Source: JBQTIY01 sp052387675 (GTDB lineage: Bacteria > Planctomycetota > B15-G4). Taken from it: a stretch of 64,000 nucleotides of DNA. This document shows, one piece after another, positions 1 to 8,088 of the stretch; within the stretch, counting starts at the first letter, position 1; every line of letters starts with the position of its first letter. The position numbers and the translations under genes were made by a program. Below the pieces are notes generated by a model that did not search any database, had not been told where the DNA came from, and saw nothing but the letters and a program-made list of their open reading frames with translations. The stretch is from positions 3,582 to 67,581 of the forward strand of contig JBQTIY010000012.1 of NCBI GenBank assembly GCA_052387675.1, given 5' to 3'.

Positions 1-886
1 CCTCGTCGTAGCTCATGCGCGGGAAGGGCCGCTTGATGCCGCGCAGCTTCTCCAGATCGCGCTCGAGCAACTTGAGATCTGCCTCGCAGTCGGCGAGCAC
101 ATCGCTCACGATCGTCTCGAGGAAGTCCTCGGCCAGATCCATGAGCCCGTCGAGTTCGAGAAAGGCGACCTCCGGTTCCACCATCCAGAACTCGGTGAGG
201 TGGCGGCGGGTCTTGCTCTTCTCGGCCCGAAACGTGGGCCCGAAGACGTAGATCTTGCCCAGGGCCATGGCGCCCGCCTCCCCATAGAGCTGTCCGCTCT
301 GGGTGAGGTAGGCCGGATCCCCGAAGTAGTCCACCTTGAAGAGCGTGGAGGTGCCTTCGCAGGCGGCGGGCGTAAAGATCGGCGCGTCGAGGCAGACGAA
401 GTCGCGCTGGTCGAAGAAGTCGCGGATGGATTTGATCACGCGGGCGCGCACGCGGAGCGTGGCCGCCTGACGCGAACTGCGCAGCCAGAGGTGCCGGTGC
501 TCCATGAGGAAGCCCGTGCTGTGCTCCTTGTTGGAGATCGGGTAGGTCTCGGCGCGGCCGATGATGCGCACGGCGCTCACGCCGAGTTCGTGGCCGCCGG
601 GGCTGCGCGCGTCCGCACGGACCTCGCCGTCCACTTCGAGCGAGGACTCCTGGGGCAGCGCATCCAGCTCCTTGAAGAGTTCGTCGGGCACCACGCCCTT
701 GGGCAGCACGCACTGCACGACGCCGCTGCCGTCGCGCACCTGCAGGAAGAGCAGCTTGCCCGACGAGCGGCGGTTGGCCAGCCAGCCCTGCACACGCACG
801 GTGCGGCCGACATGCTCGCCGAGCCGGCGCACGCGGGCCACCACGACGGGCGAAGAGGAAGAGGGCGAAGGGGACGAAGGCGTCAT
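1..886 (-). CDS. asnS: Asparaginyl-tRNA synthetase (3' end beyond window)
   Basis: Class II synthetase that charges tRNA-Asn in the cytoplasm. The gene reads leftward off the window edge, so only about 295 codons are present. An OB-fold anticodon-binding domain covers residues ~16-115 (VRVQGWLANRR, LLFLQVRDGSG). The catalytic core starts near 117 with SNKEHSTGFLMEHRHLWLR, the AsnRS-type sequence, and includes motif 2 (FRAEKSKTRRHLTEF, ~219-233) followed by WMVEPE. The ATG at 886 is chosen because the preceding codons lack recognisable family sequence and the residues after it form a short Ser/Pro leader before the OB fold. No Shine-Dalgarno is visible. GatCAB is also encoded in this window, so the amidotransferase is probably needed mainly for Gln-tRNA. 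Confidence 0.95.
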   Translation of the reverse strand, partial: MTPSSPSPSSSSPVVVARVRRLGEHVGRTVRVQGWLANRRSSGKLLFLQVRDGSGVVQCVLPKGVVPDELFKELDALPQESSLEVDGEVRADARSPGGHELGVSAVRIIGRAETYPISNKEHSTGFLMEHRHLWLRSSRQAATLRVRARVIKSIRDFFDQRDFVCLDAPIFTPAACEGTSTLFKVDYFGDPAYLTQSGQLYGEAGAMALGKIYVFGPTFRAEKSKTRRHLTEFWMVEPEVAFLELDGLMDLAEDFLETIVSDVLADCEADLKLLERDLEKLRGIKRPFPRMSYDE

Positions 887-1021
887 GCGAGGGCTCGGTG
901 AGGCAGGCGGCGGCCGGCACGGCGGCGCCGCAGATCGACAGCCACTCCATGATCGGGATTGGTGGCGCCAGCGCGCAAGTCGCCGGGCGAAACGTCGCGC
1001 CGAACGCTGACGGCGCCTTGC

Positions 1022-1027
1022 TAGGAT
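1022..1027 (+). promoter_or_regulatory. Putative -10 element (TAGGAT) for the MFS gene
   Basis: TTGCTAGGAT lies 46 bases before the ATG at 1074. GCTAG(G/C)AT recurs upstream of genes at 14019 and 14068, which supports it as the local -10 form. No clear -35 is visible. Confidence 0.3.
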
Positions 1028-1073
1028 TTCCCTGCGGTCGCAGCGCCGCCTCCCCCTTTCCGCCGGCCGCCGC

Positions 1074-2375
1074 ATGTTGCCTCTCACAGCTCTGCCCTTC
1101 GGCTCGCTCCTCGCGCCGACCGTGGCGCGCTTTCGCTCCTTCTCGCCGGCGGCACGCGCCTTCCTCAGCGGGGCGGCGCTGCTCGAAGTCGGCCACGCCT
1201 TTCAGTACGCCCTGCAGAACCTGTACGTCATCTCGATCGGGCGCAGCGTGGCCGAGACCGGCCTGGTGAACGGAGCCTCGGCGCTGGGCGTCGTGGCCAG
1301 CACCTTTCCTTCAGCCTGGCTCTACGAGAAGCTCGGGCCGCGGCGCAGCCTGGCGCTGGCCTGCACCCTGAATGCCCTGGCCATCGTGGGCCTGGCCTGC
1401 TCGCGGTCGCCGGCCGCGCTCATGGCCTGCGCCATGATCACCGGAGCGGCCTACACGCTGCACCGCGTCGTGGCGGCCCCCTTCCTGGTGACGGCCTCGC
1501 AGGCCCATGAGCGCACGCATCTCTTTCAGGCCGAGTTCGCCGTGCACACCTTCACGCAGGCACTGGGGCTGGTCATCTCCTGTCTCGTGGCCGGTCTGCT
1601 CGAGGGGGGCGCGAGCGGCGAGACCATCGCGCTGCGCATCGCGCTCATTGGCGGCGCGCTGCTGAGTCTGCTGGCGCTGCTGCCCTATCGGCGGCTGCCG
1701 CCGCACAAGATCGCGCAAAGCTCGCCGGCCGGCGGCACGGCTCTGCGCATTCTCGGTATCCTGCGTCCCTCGCATTGGCATCTCTGGGTGCGACTCTCAG
1801 CGCCGCACTTCCTGATCGGCATCGGCGCGGGACTCTCGATCCCCTTCATCAACCTTTACTTCACGGACCGCTTTGGCCTGCCCAAGGAATCGCTGGGCTT
1901 CGTGCTGGCGGGCGCCTCGCTGATCATGACCTTCGGCGCGCTGGCAACGCCGCGCGTGGTCACGCGCCTGGGCCTCGTGCGCGCCACGATCCTCACGGAG
2001 ATTCTCTCGATCCCCTTCTTCCTGCTGCTGGCGCTCAGCACGAGTTTTCCGGTGGCGGTCGGCGCCTATGTCATGCGCAGCGCGCTGATGAACCTGTCGC
2101 AGCCGCTCTGGCGCAACCTCATGATGGAACTGACGCCCGAGGAGTGGCGGCCCGCGGTCAATGGCGCCTCGATGCTCTGCTGGAACCTGGGCTGGGCAGG
2201 CTCCACTTTCCTGGGCGGCTGGCTGATTGATCACTCAGCCGGCTGGCTGGGCGAGGGCTTCGACGGCTACGCCCTGCCCATGCTGCTCACCATTGCCACC
2301 TACTTGCTCGCCATCACGCTCGAGGCGCGTTTCTTTTGGAAGCACCGGCGCGTGGGCATGCCCGCCCAAAGCTGA
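1074..2375 (+). CDS. Major facilitator superfamily transporter
   Basis: Inner-membrane carrier of 433 residues with about 12 hydrophobic segments, the usual MFS length. The half-repeat layout is visible: a cytoplasmic loop WLYEKLGPRRSLALA (~83-97) after the second segment is the MFS loop 2-3 signature (G-x-x-x-D/E-+-x-G-R-+). A basic central loop LPYRRLPPHK (~203-212) separates the two six-helix halves. Substrate is unknown, and no biosynthetic or resistance gene lies beside it. The gene converges on the TPR lipoprotein gene with only six bases between stop codons. The start at 1074 puts a short polar leader before the first membrane segment. Confidence 0.85.
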   Translation: MLPLTALPFGSLLAPTVARFRSFSPAARAFLSGAALLEVGHAFQYALQNLYVISIGRSVAETGLVNGASALGVVASTFPSAWLYEKLGPRRSLALACTLNALAIVGLACSRSPAALMACAMITGAAYTLHRVVAAPFLVTASQAHERTHLFQAEFAVHTFTQALGLVISCLVAGLLEGGASGETIALRIALIGGALLSLLALLPYRRLPPHKIAQSSPAGGTALRILGILRPSHWHLWVRLSAPHFLIGIGAGLSIPFINLYFTDRFGLPKESLGFVLAGASLIMTFGALATPRVVTRLGLVRATILTEILSIPFFLLLALSTSFPVAVGAYVMRSALMNLSQPLWRNLMMELTPEEWRPAVNGASMLCWNLGWAGSTFLGGWLIDHSAGWLGEGFDGYALPMLLTIATYLLAITLEARFFWKHRRVGMPAQS

Positions 2376-2381
2376 GCCGGG

Positions 2382-2984
2382 TTAGAGCGTGATGCCCTTG
2401 GCCGCCATGAGCGCGCGCGTGTGCTTGGCGTACTCGCTGTCCGGCGCCAGCTCGATGACCAGCCGCGCATGCCGCTCCTGGCGGGGCAGGTTGTCGTGGC
2501 CGCCCTGGTCCTGCAGCACGACGAGCAGGAAGGCCGCCTCGGCGCGGTGCTCGCCGCCGGCCAGCGCCGCCTCCAGGCTGCTGTTGGCCGCCGTCCAGTC
2601 ACTCTCGTCCTTGAGATCCTGGTAACGCGCCATGGCGGCCGTGCCGCGTGCCCAGTGCAGATTGGCGCGCACATCGGCCTCGAGGAGTTGGCCGCCATCG
2701 CCGTCCAGGAGCAATCCGGCATCGGCATGCGCGATGGCCTCGCTGCGGCGCTCGAGCTGCAGGCAGGCCGTCGCCGCCACGAGTTGCAGGCGGGCATCCT
2801 CGCCCAGGCGCTTGAGCCCCGAGCGCGCAATGGAGAGCGCCGTCGAGGCATCGCGTGCTTTCAACTGCGCCTCACCGCTGGCCACGAGTTTCGCCAGTTC
2901 CTGCTCGCGCTCGGAGTCAGCGCAGCCGCCCGCGCACAGCACGGCCCATCCCAGCAACACGACTCGCAGACCGGGCAAGTTCAT
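2382..2984 (-). CDS. TPR-like lipoprotein
   Basis: A 200-residue exported lipoprotein with a short signal peptide ending LCAGGC, a plausible lipobox with the lipidated Cys near residue 21. The mature part is alpha-helical with degenerate TPR-type repeats (about 26-180): ALSIARSGLKRLGEDARLQL, ACLQLERRSEAIAHADAGLL and EAAFLLVVLQDQGG. TPR proteins usually serve as scaffolds, and no enzyme motif is visible. The ATG at 2984 follows GGAAAGGATAGGGAC, which could act as a Shine-Dalgarno (GGAAAGG) or as a -10-like AAGGAT six bases from the ATG. It is divergent from polA, with about 70 bases between the two starts. Confidence 0.75.
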   Translation of the reverse strand: MNLPGLRVVLLGWAVLCAGGCADSEREQELAKLVASGEAQLKARDASTALSIARSGLKRLGEDARLQLVAATACLQLERRSEAIAHADAGLLLDGDGGQLLEADVRANLHWARGTAAMARYQDLKDESDWTAANSSLEAALAGGEHRAEAAFLLVVLQDQGGHDNLPRQERHARLVIELAPDSEYAKHTRALMAAKGITL

Positions 2985-3040
2985 GTCCCTATCCTTTCCT
3001 GAGCCGGGCAGAAGTTAAAGAGCCGAGTTCGTGGCGCGGC

Positions 3041-3046
3041 TACGAT
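3041..3046 (+). promoter_or_regulatory. Putative -10 element (TACGAT) of polA
   Basis: TACGAT sits ten bases before ATG 3057 and overlaps the earlier in-frame ATG at 3045. That argues for initiation at 3057. No good -35 is seen. Confidence 0.35.
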
Positions 3047-3056
3047 GGCAGCCCGC

Positions 3057-5903
3057 ATGGCCGAAACCGCACCAGCCCGTCCGCGCACTTTCCTCATTGA
3101 TGGCTCGGCGCTGGCCTACCGCAGCTACTTCGCCAAGGGCCCGGGCCCCTCCTTTGCCTACGCCAATTCGCTGCTGTCGCTCATCGACCGCGGCCAGCCG
3201 GATTTCGCTCTCGTGGCCATGGACACGCCGCACCCGACCTTCCGGCACGAGGCCTATGCCGAGTACAAAGCCACGCGCGAAAAGACGCCGCCCGATCTCG
3301 TGGCTCAGTTTCCGCTCTACGAGCGCATCGCCAGGAGCCTCGGTTTCGCGCTCTACGCGCTGCCCGGCTGGGAAGCCGACGACGTCATCGGCACCCTGGC
3401 GCGGCAAGCCGAGGCCGCCGGGCACGAGGTCTTCATCGTCACCGGCGACAAGGACTTCCTGCAGTGCGTCGGCGAGCATGTGCGCATTTGGAATCCGGCC
3501 GGTCCCAGCGGCGAACCCGTCCTGCAGGGCCCCGAGGCCGTGCGCGCCCGCTTCCATTGCCGCCCCGACCAGGTCATCGATGTGCTTGGCCTCATGGGCG
3601 ATTCCAGTGACAACATTCCCGGCGTGCCGAACGTCGGCGAGAAGACGGCGCTCAAGCTCATCGAGGACTACGAGCATCTAGAAGATCTGTACGCCGATCT
3701 GGAGCGCATCAAGCCGCCTGGGCTGCAAGCGCGCTTGCGCGAGGGCCGCGAACTGGCCTTTCTCTCGCGCGACTTGGCCACGATTCGCTGCGAGGCTCCC
3801 GTCGAGATCGACGTGCCGTCCCTGCAGTACCGCGGGCCGGACGTCGCCGCTGCGCGCGCGCTCTTCGCCGAGATGGATCTGCCCTCGCTGGCCGGGCGGC
3901 TGCGCGAGGCGCCGCGGGACAGCACCGATGAGCGCAGTTACCACGTCATCACCACCGCAGCGGACTACGAGGCTTGCTTGCGCCGGCTGCGTTCGACGCG
4001 CGAACTTGTGCTCGATCTCGAAACGACTTCGATCACCGCGCTCGAAGCCGAGATCGTGGGCATCGCGCTGGCCTTCGCTGAGCACGAGGCCTTCTATCTG
4101 CCGGCCAATCTCGCCGAGCCGATCTTCGGCGCGGGTGAGCGCGGGCTCACGGCGCGCGAGCGCTTTGCGGCCGGCGCCGAGGGCCGCGGCGGGCCTCCGG
4201 CCGACCAAGGCGCGAGTCTTTTCGCCGAAGCCCTCTTGCCCAGCACCTCGGGCCGCGGACTGCCGGAGGACCCGCTCGTGCCTCCGCCCGGCAGCGATTT
4301 GGCGCATTTTCTGGCCGATCTGCGCCCCGTGCTCGAGGATCCCCGCGTGGCCGTGGCCGGCCAGAACCTCAAGTACGACCTGCTCGTGCTTGGCCGCTAT
4401 GGGCTCGTGCCCGCGAACATCGCCTTCGACACGATGCTGGCCAGCTACTGCGTGCAGGCCCACCAGAGCCAGCACGGTCTCGACTTCCTCAGTCAGAAGC
4501 ATCTCGGCATCACCAAGATTCCCACCAGCGAACTCATCGGCAAGGGCAAGTCACAGATCAGCATGTGGGACGTGCCGCCGGCGCGCTGCGGCGAGTACGC
4601 CTGCGAAGACGCCGACATGACTTTCCGGCTCTGGCGGCTCTTCAGCCAGGAGTTGGACGGCAACCCGGTCGAGAAAGTTTTCCGCACGGTGGAAATGCCG
4701 CTGCTGCCGGTGCTCATCAGCATGGAGCGCCATGGCGTGCTCGTGGACACGGCCGAACTGCGGCGGCTCGCGGTGGAGATGACCGGGCGCATCGAACGCC
4801 TCTCGCAGGAGATTTACGAGCTGGCCGGCGCGCCCTTCAACATCGCCAGCCCCAAGCAGCTCGGCGAAGTGCTCTTCGAGAAGCTGAAAGTGCACGAAGT
4901 GCTGGGCATCAAGCGCATCCGCAAGACCAAAACCGGCTACAGCACCGACGCCGAGGTGCTCGAGTCGCTGTCCGAGCATCCGCTGCCCGGCAAACTGCTT
5001 GAGCATCGCCAGCTCAGCAAGCTCAAGAGCACCTACGTGGACAGCCTGCCGGACCTGGTCCATCCGGTGACGGGCCGCATCCACACCTCCTACAATCAAG
5101 CCGTCGCCAGCACTGGGCGCCTCTCCTCCTCCGACCCGAATCTGCAGAACATCCCGATTCGCACTGAGGAGGGCCGGCGCATCCGGCAGGCCTTCATCGC
5201 CGCGCCCGGGCACGTGCTGCTGGCCGCCGACTACAGCCAGATCGAACTGCGCCTGATGGCCCACATCTCCGGCGACGAGGCCTTGCGCGCAGCTTTCCGC
5301 GACGGCGAAGACGTGCACCGCCGCACCGCAGCGCTCATCTTCGGCGTCGCGGCCGACGCCGTCACGCCCGCCATGCGCTCCCAGGCCAAGACCATCAACT
5401 TCGGCATCATCTACGGCATGGGCGCGGCACGCCTAGCGCGCCAGATCGGCCTCAAGATGGCCGAGGCCACCGCCTTCATCGAGCAGTACTTCAAGGTCTT
5501 CTCGGGCGTCAAAGCCTGGCTCGACCGCACGCGCGAAGACGCCACACGTCAGGGCTACGTCGAGACGCTCATCGGCCGCCGCCGCCGCATCGAGAACCTG
5601 GACAGCGACGACCCGCGCCTCGCGGCGGGTGCGCTCAACGTCGCCGTCAACACGCCGCTGCAGGGCACCGCCGCCGATCTGATCAAGATTGCCATGATCC
5701 GGCTGCACGCAGCGCTGCCCGAGCAGCGCTTGCGCGCGCGCATGCTGCTGCAGGTGCACGACGAACTCGTCTTCGAAGTCCCAGAGGACGAGGTCGCGAC
5801 ACTCACGCCGCTGGTCAAGCGCATCATGGAAGGCGCGCTCGCGCTGGATGTGCCGCTGGTGGTCGACACCGGCACCGGCCACACGTGGGTCGAGGCCCAC
5901 TGA
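3057..5903 (+). CDS. polA: DNA polymerase I
   Basis: Three-domain repair and Okazaki-maturation polymerase, about 948 residues. The 5'-nuclease domain covers residues ~1-285 (FLIDGSALAYRSYFA, GWEADDVIGTLA, GDSSDNIPGVPNVGEKTA). The 3'-5' exonuclease domain (~300-480) looks active: DLETTS (~318), GQNLKYDLLVLG and the YACEDADMT motif are all present. The polymerase domain (~560-948) has DYSQIELRLMAH (motif A, ~724), an O-helix with KTINFGIIYGMG and LQVHDELVFEVP (motif C, ~900). An unusual insert of about 55 residues rich in Gly, Pro and Ala (nt 4128-4295) splits the exonuclease domain before its second motif. An in-frame ATG at 3045 overlaps the likely -10, so 3057 is preferred. Confidence 0.96.
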   Translation: MAETAPARPRTFLIDGSALAYRSYFAKGPGPSFAYANSLLSLIDRGQPDFALVAMDTPHPTFRHEAYAEYKATREKTPPDLVAQFPLYERIARSLGFALYALPGWEADDVIGTLARQAEAAGHEVFIVTGDKDFLQCVGEHVRIWNPAGPSGEPVLQGPEAVRARFHCRPDQVIDVLGLMGDSSDNIPGVPNVGEKTALKLIEDYEHLEDLYADLERIKPPGLQARLREGRELAFLSRDLATIRCEAPVEIDVPSLQYRGPDVAAARALFAEMDLPSLAGRLREAPRDSTDERSYHVITTAADYEACLRRLRSTRELVLDLETTSITALEAEIVGIALAFAEHEAFYLPANLAEPIFGAGERGLTARERFAAGAEGRGGPPADQGASLFAEALLPSTSGRGLPEDPLVPPPGSDLAHFLADLRPVLEDPRVAVAGQNLKYDLLVLGRYGLVPANIAFDTMLASYCVQAHQSQHGLDFLSQKHLGITKIPTSELIGKGKSQISMWDVPPARCGEYACEDADMTFRLWRLFSQELDGNPVEKVFRTVEMPLLPVLISMERHGVLVDTAELRRLAVEMTGRIERLSQEIYELAGAPFNIASPKQLGEVLFEKLKVHEVLGIKRIRKTKTGYSTDAEVLESLSEHPLPGKLLEHRQLSKLKSTYVDSLPDLVHPVTGRIHTSYNQAVASTGRLSSSDPNLQNIPIRTEEGRRIRQAFIAAPGHVLLAADYSQIELRLMAHISGDEALRAAFRDGEDVHRRTAALIFGVAADAVTPAMRSQAKTINFGIIYGMGAARLARQIGLKMAEATAFIEQYFKVFSGVKAWLDRTREDATRQGYVETLIGRRRRIENLDSDDPRLAAGALNVAVNTPLQGTAADLIKIAMIRLHAALPEQRLRARMLLQVHDELVFEVPEDEVATLTPLVKRIMEGALALDVPLVVDTGTGHTWVEAH

Positions 5904-6304
5904 CCGACCGCTCCGCGGCTGCCACGGGGCTCCGCTCTGCGTCGACCCGGAGATCGCTCCGCGGCTGCCACGGGGCCTGCTCTGGCCGGCTGTCCTCGCT
6001 CTCGCCCCAGCACTACTCCGGCAGTCGTTCGTCCACACTGGCGATCCGCTGCGGAGGCCGGCCGCCGCAGCCCCGGGCGCGCCGCGCCGCGCACCAACGG
6101 CTGCCCACCGTTCTCGCCGCTGTTTGCACTGCACCTCGCGTCCGCCAACCGCCTTCCCATAATTGCGGCGGCTGTGCGACGCGGCGGGGTGTCGGTGTGC
6201 CGCGAGTTCCGAGCCGACCTCTCGGCCGCATCGGCCGAGTCGGCGAGGTGTCTGAGCGGCACCGCCGAGCCCCCGCCGCGGGCGCACTGAGCGCCCCGAA
6301 CCCC
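5904..6304 (+). other. 400-base gap between convergent polA and the beta-helix gene
   Basis: No credible gene is visible here; the open frames have no recognisable protein sequence. It holds a 22-base direct repeat (5909-5930 and 5955-5976), a 7-bp-stem hairpin GCTGCGG...CCGCAGC at 6048-6071 with a palindromic GGCCGGCC in the loop, and an isolated CATAAT at 6158-6163 without a matching -35. The hairpin could end polA transcription, but no T-run follows it. A small RNA cannot be excluded. Confidence 0.5.
5909..5976. repeat. 22-base direct repeat downstream of polA
   Basis: CGCTCCGCGGCTGCCACGGG followed by GC occurs at 5909-5930 and again, identical, at 5955-5976. The spacing is 46 bases and the first copy begins six bases after the polA stop codon. 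Confidence 0.85.
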
Positions 6305-7969
6305 TCAGGGCACGTCGCCCTGCAGCGCATTGCTCAGCGCGACACCACACACAGCCGCGCCGTCCTGAATCGCATATTGGAAGTGCAGGCTGAAGCCCGA
6401 CAGGCCCGCGGTCCAACTGGGCCAGCCCAGCGGCATGGTGCCGCCGGCCGTGGTGAAGAGCGGCAGCTCGAACATCACCGGCACGGGCACCAGCGTCCCG
6501 CACTTGAAGGGCACGGCTGCGCCGGTGAGTGAAACGAGCAGGATCGAGAGCGCATTCGGTGCAGCCTGGGTGAGCGTCAGCACGCCGGCGCTGCCCGTCA
6601 GCAGGGTGCCGCCCGCGACAAGGCTCGGATCGCCCAGCAGTCCCGGCAGGCTGTGACCGAGATCGGTCCAGGGTGAGGGAAACTCGAGCGCGCCCATGTC
6701 CACGAGCGGCGCGGTGCCTGAGCCGGTGTCGCTGACGCTGAGCACGTCCGCGTGGCGCGGCTGGAGCGAGATGTCGAGCGTGGCGCCCGGCTGCACTTCC
6801 GCATTGCTGCCGGCATCAAGGCCGGGCGAGGCGAGCGTCGGCGTGACGTCTCCGGCCGCGATGTTCACGAAGGCCGGATCACTGGACAGGTTGCCCGTGC
6901 CGGCAAAGCCGCCCTCGACGATGGAAAAGGTCACGGTCGTGGCGGCGTTGACCTGATTGCCGGCGCCCTGCACGCCGCCGGGGCCGGAGTTGTCCCAGAA
7001 GATGCAGTTCGCGACCGTGCCGCTGGTCGTGCTCTGGTTGCGCAGCCCGCCCACCGCGTTGACGGTCGAGGAGTTGTTCACGAAGGTGCAGTTGCGCACA
7101 CGCGGATTCCCGCCCGTGCCCATCCACAGGCCGCCGCCGCCGCCCGTGCCGGTGGCGACATTGTCGCGGAAGATGCAGTTGTTCACGACCACGCCGGTGC
7201 TGTTGAAGATCTCCAGCGCGCCGGCGCGCGCGGCCGTGTTCCCCAGGAAGAGGCAGCGCTCGTAGAGCACCGCCCCGCCATTGGCGATATCGAAGGCGCC
7301 GCCGAAGGAGCCGCCGACGCCTTGTTCGAAGCTGCAGTCGGTGAAGCTCGGCGCAGCGCCGTTGTTGATGTAACCCGCAGCGCCGCCGAAGCTGGAGCGA
7401 TTGGCGAGGAAGCGGCAGTTGCGCACCGTGGGGCTCACATTGCCGACGCACAGAATGCCGCCGCCCCGGTCCTGATTCGTGCCTCCCCCCGTCGCCGCGC
7501 CGCCGCGGATCACGAAGCCGTCGAGGACGGCCGTGGCATTCGTGCCGGCCGTGGTGACGAGGTGGAAACTGTTGTCGCCAAACTGTGCGAGGCCGTCGTC
7601 ACCGAGCAGATCGCCCTCGAGCACACTGGGCGCGGTCCCGAAGGGCGGGCGCTGGGCGGGAGTCGACTCCGTGCCGAGGAAGGAGCCGTAGACCTCGACG
7701 CCGTTCTTCAGCGCGAAGGCGACGGCGCGATTGAGCGTCGCCGTCGGCAAGTAAGTGCCCTGCGCGACGAAGATCGAATCCCCGGAGGTCGAGGCGGCCA
7801 GCGCGAGCTGCAGTCCACCGGAACCCTGGAAGGCATTGGCCCAGGATGTGCCGTCGTTGCTGCCCGTGGCGAGGCTGGCGTCCACAAAGTGTGTCCCGGC
7901 CGCCGCACTGCCGGGCAGGGCGAGGAACAGAGTCAGGGCCAGCAGGAAACGACGCGGCGCAGTCGCCAT
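6305..7969 (-). CDS. Secreted right-handed beta-helix protein
   Basis: An exported protein of 554 residues. A classical signal peptide (~1-23, ending GSAAAG) is followed by THFVDASLATGSNDGTSWANAF, the usual opening of pectate-lyase-like parallel beta-helix proteins. Residues ~90-330 contain repeated coils of the form NCxFxxN (VRNCRFLANRSS, FTDCSFEQG, YERCLFLGNTA, VNNCIFRDN, VRNCTFVNNSS, VANCIFWDNS). The last ~120 residues (DLGHSLPGLLGDPSLV, VPVMFELPLF, QYAIQDGAAVC) resemble a C-terminal domain common in planctomycetal exported proteins. No catalytic residues can be named, so binding or polysaccharide processing is only possible. The ATG at 7969 is chosen because it begins the signal peptide; the upstream 29 codons look non-coding. 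Confidence 0.8.
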   Translation of the reverse strand: MATAPRRFLLALTLFLALPGSAAAGTHFVDASLATGSNDGTSWANAFQGSGGLQLALAASTSGDSIFVAQGTYLPTATLNRAVAFALKNGVEVYGSFLGTESTPAQRPPFGTAPSVLEGDLLGDDGLAQFGDNSFHLVTTAGTNATAVLDGFVIRGGAATGGGTNQDRGGGILCVGNVSPTVRNCRFLANRSSFGGAAGYINNGAAPSFTDCSFEQGVGGSFGGAFDIANGGAVLYERCLFLGNTAARAGALEIFNSTGVVVNNCIFRDNVATGTGGGGGLWMGTGGNPRVRNCTFVNNSSTVNAVGGLRNQSTTSGTVANCIFWDNSGPGGVQGAGNQVNAATTVTFSIVEGGFAGTGNLSSDPAFVNIAAGDVTPTLASPGLDAGSNAEVQPGATLDISLQPRHADVLSVSDTGSGTAPLVDMGALEFPSPWTDLGHSLPGLLGDPSLVAGGTLLTGSAGVLTLTQAAPNALSILLVSLTGAAVPFKCGTLVPVPVMFELPLFTTAGGTMPLGWPSWTAGLSGFSLHFQYAIQDGAAVCGVALSNALQGDVP

Positions 7970-8013
7970 GGTGTGTGATCCGGGTGCAGGAGGCCGAGTT
8001 CGGGAAGCCGCGG

Positions 8014-8019
8014 ATCGTA
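8014..8019 (-). promoter_or_regulatory. Putative -10 (TACGAT) of the beta-helix gene
   Basis: On the minus strand TACGAT lies 44 bases before the ATG at 7969, directly downstream of the 12-base tandem repeats, which include TTGTGC (-35-like, spacing 19). The assignment is weak. Confidence 0.3.
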
Positions 8020-8026
8020 GCACCGT

Positions 8027-8072
8027 GCACAAAAGTCGGCACAAGAGTCGGCGCACAAGTCGGCGCGAGTCG
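8027..8072. repeat. Degenerate 12-base tandem repeats upstream of the beta-helix gene
   Basis: GCACAAAAGTCG, GCACAAGAGTCG, GCGCACAAGTCG and a shortened GCGCGAGTCG follow head to tail. They sit in the promoter region between the pyrC stop and the beta-helix gene, so they could be protein-binding sites or a slippage product. Confidence 0.7.
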
Positions 8073-8088
8073 GGGCGCGAACGCGCAC

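Noticed and set aside
3045..3056. Longer polA start (MAAR)
   Set aside because: It overlaps the TACGAT -10 candidate; 3057 begins the usual short leader.
6158..6163. CATAAT as a promoter of an unknown small gene after polA
   Set aside because: No -35 at suitable spacing and no credible downstream frame; left as an observation in the gap entry.
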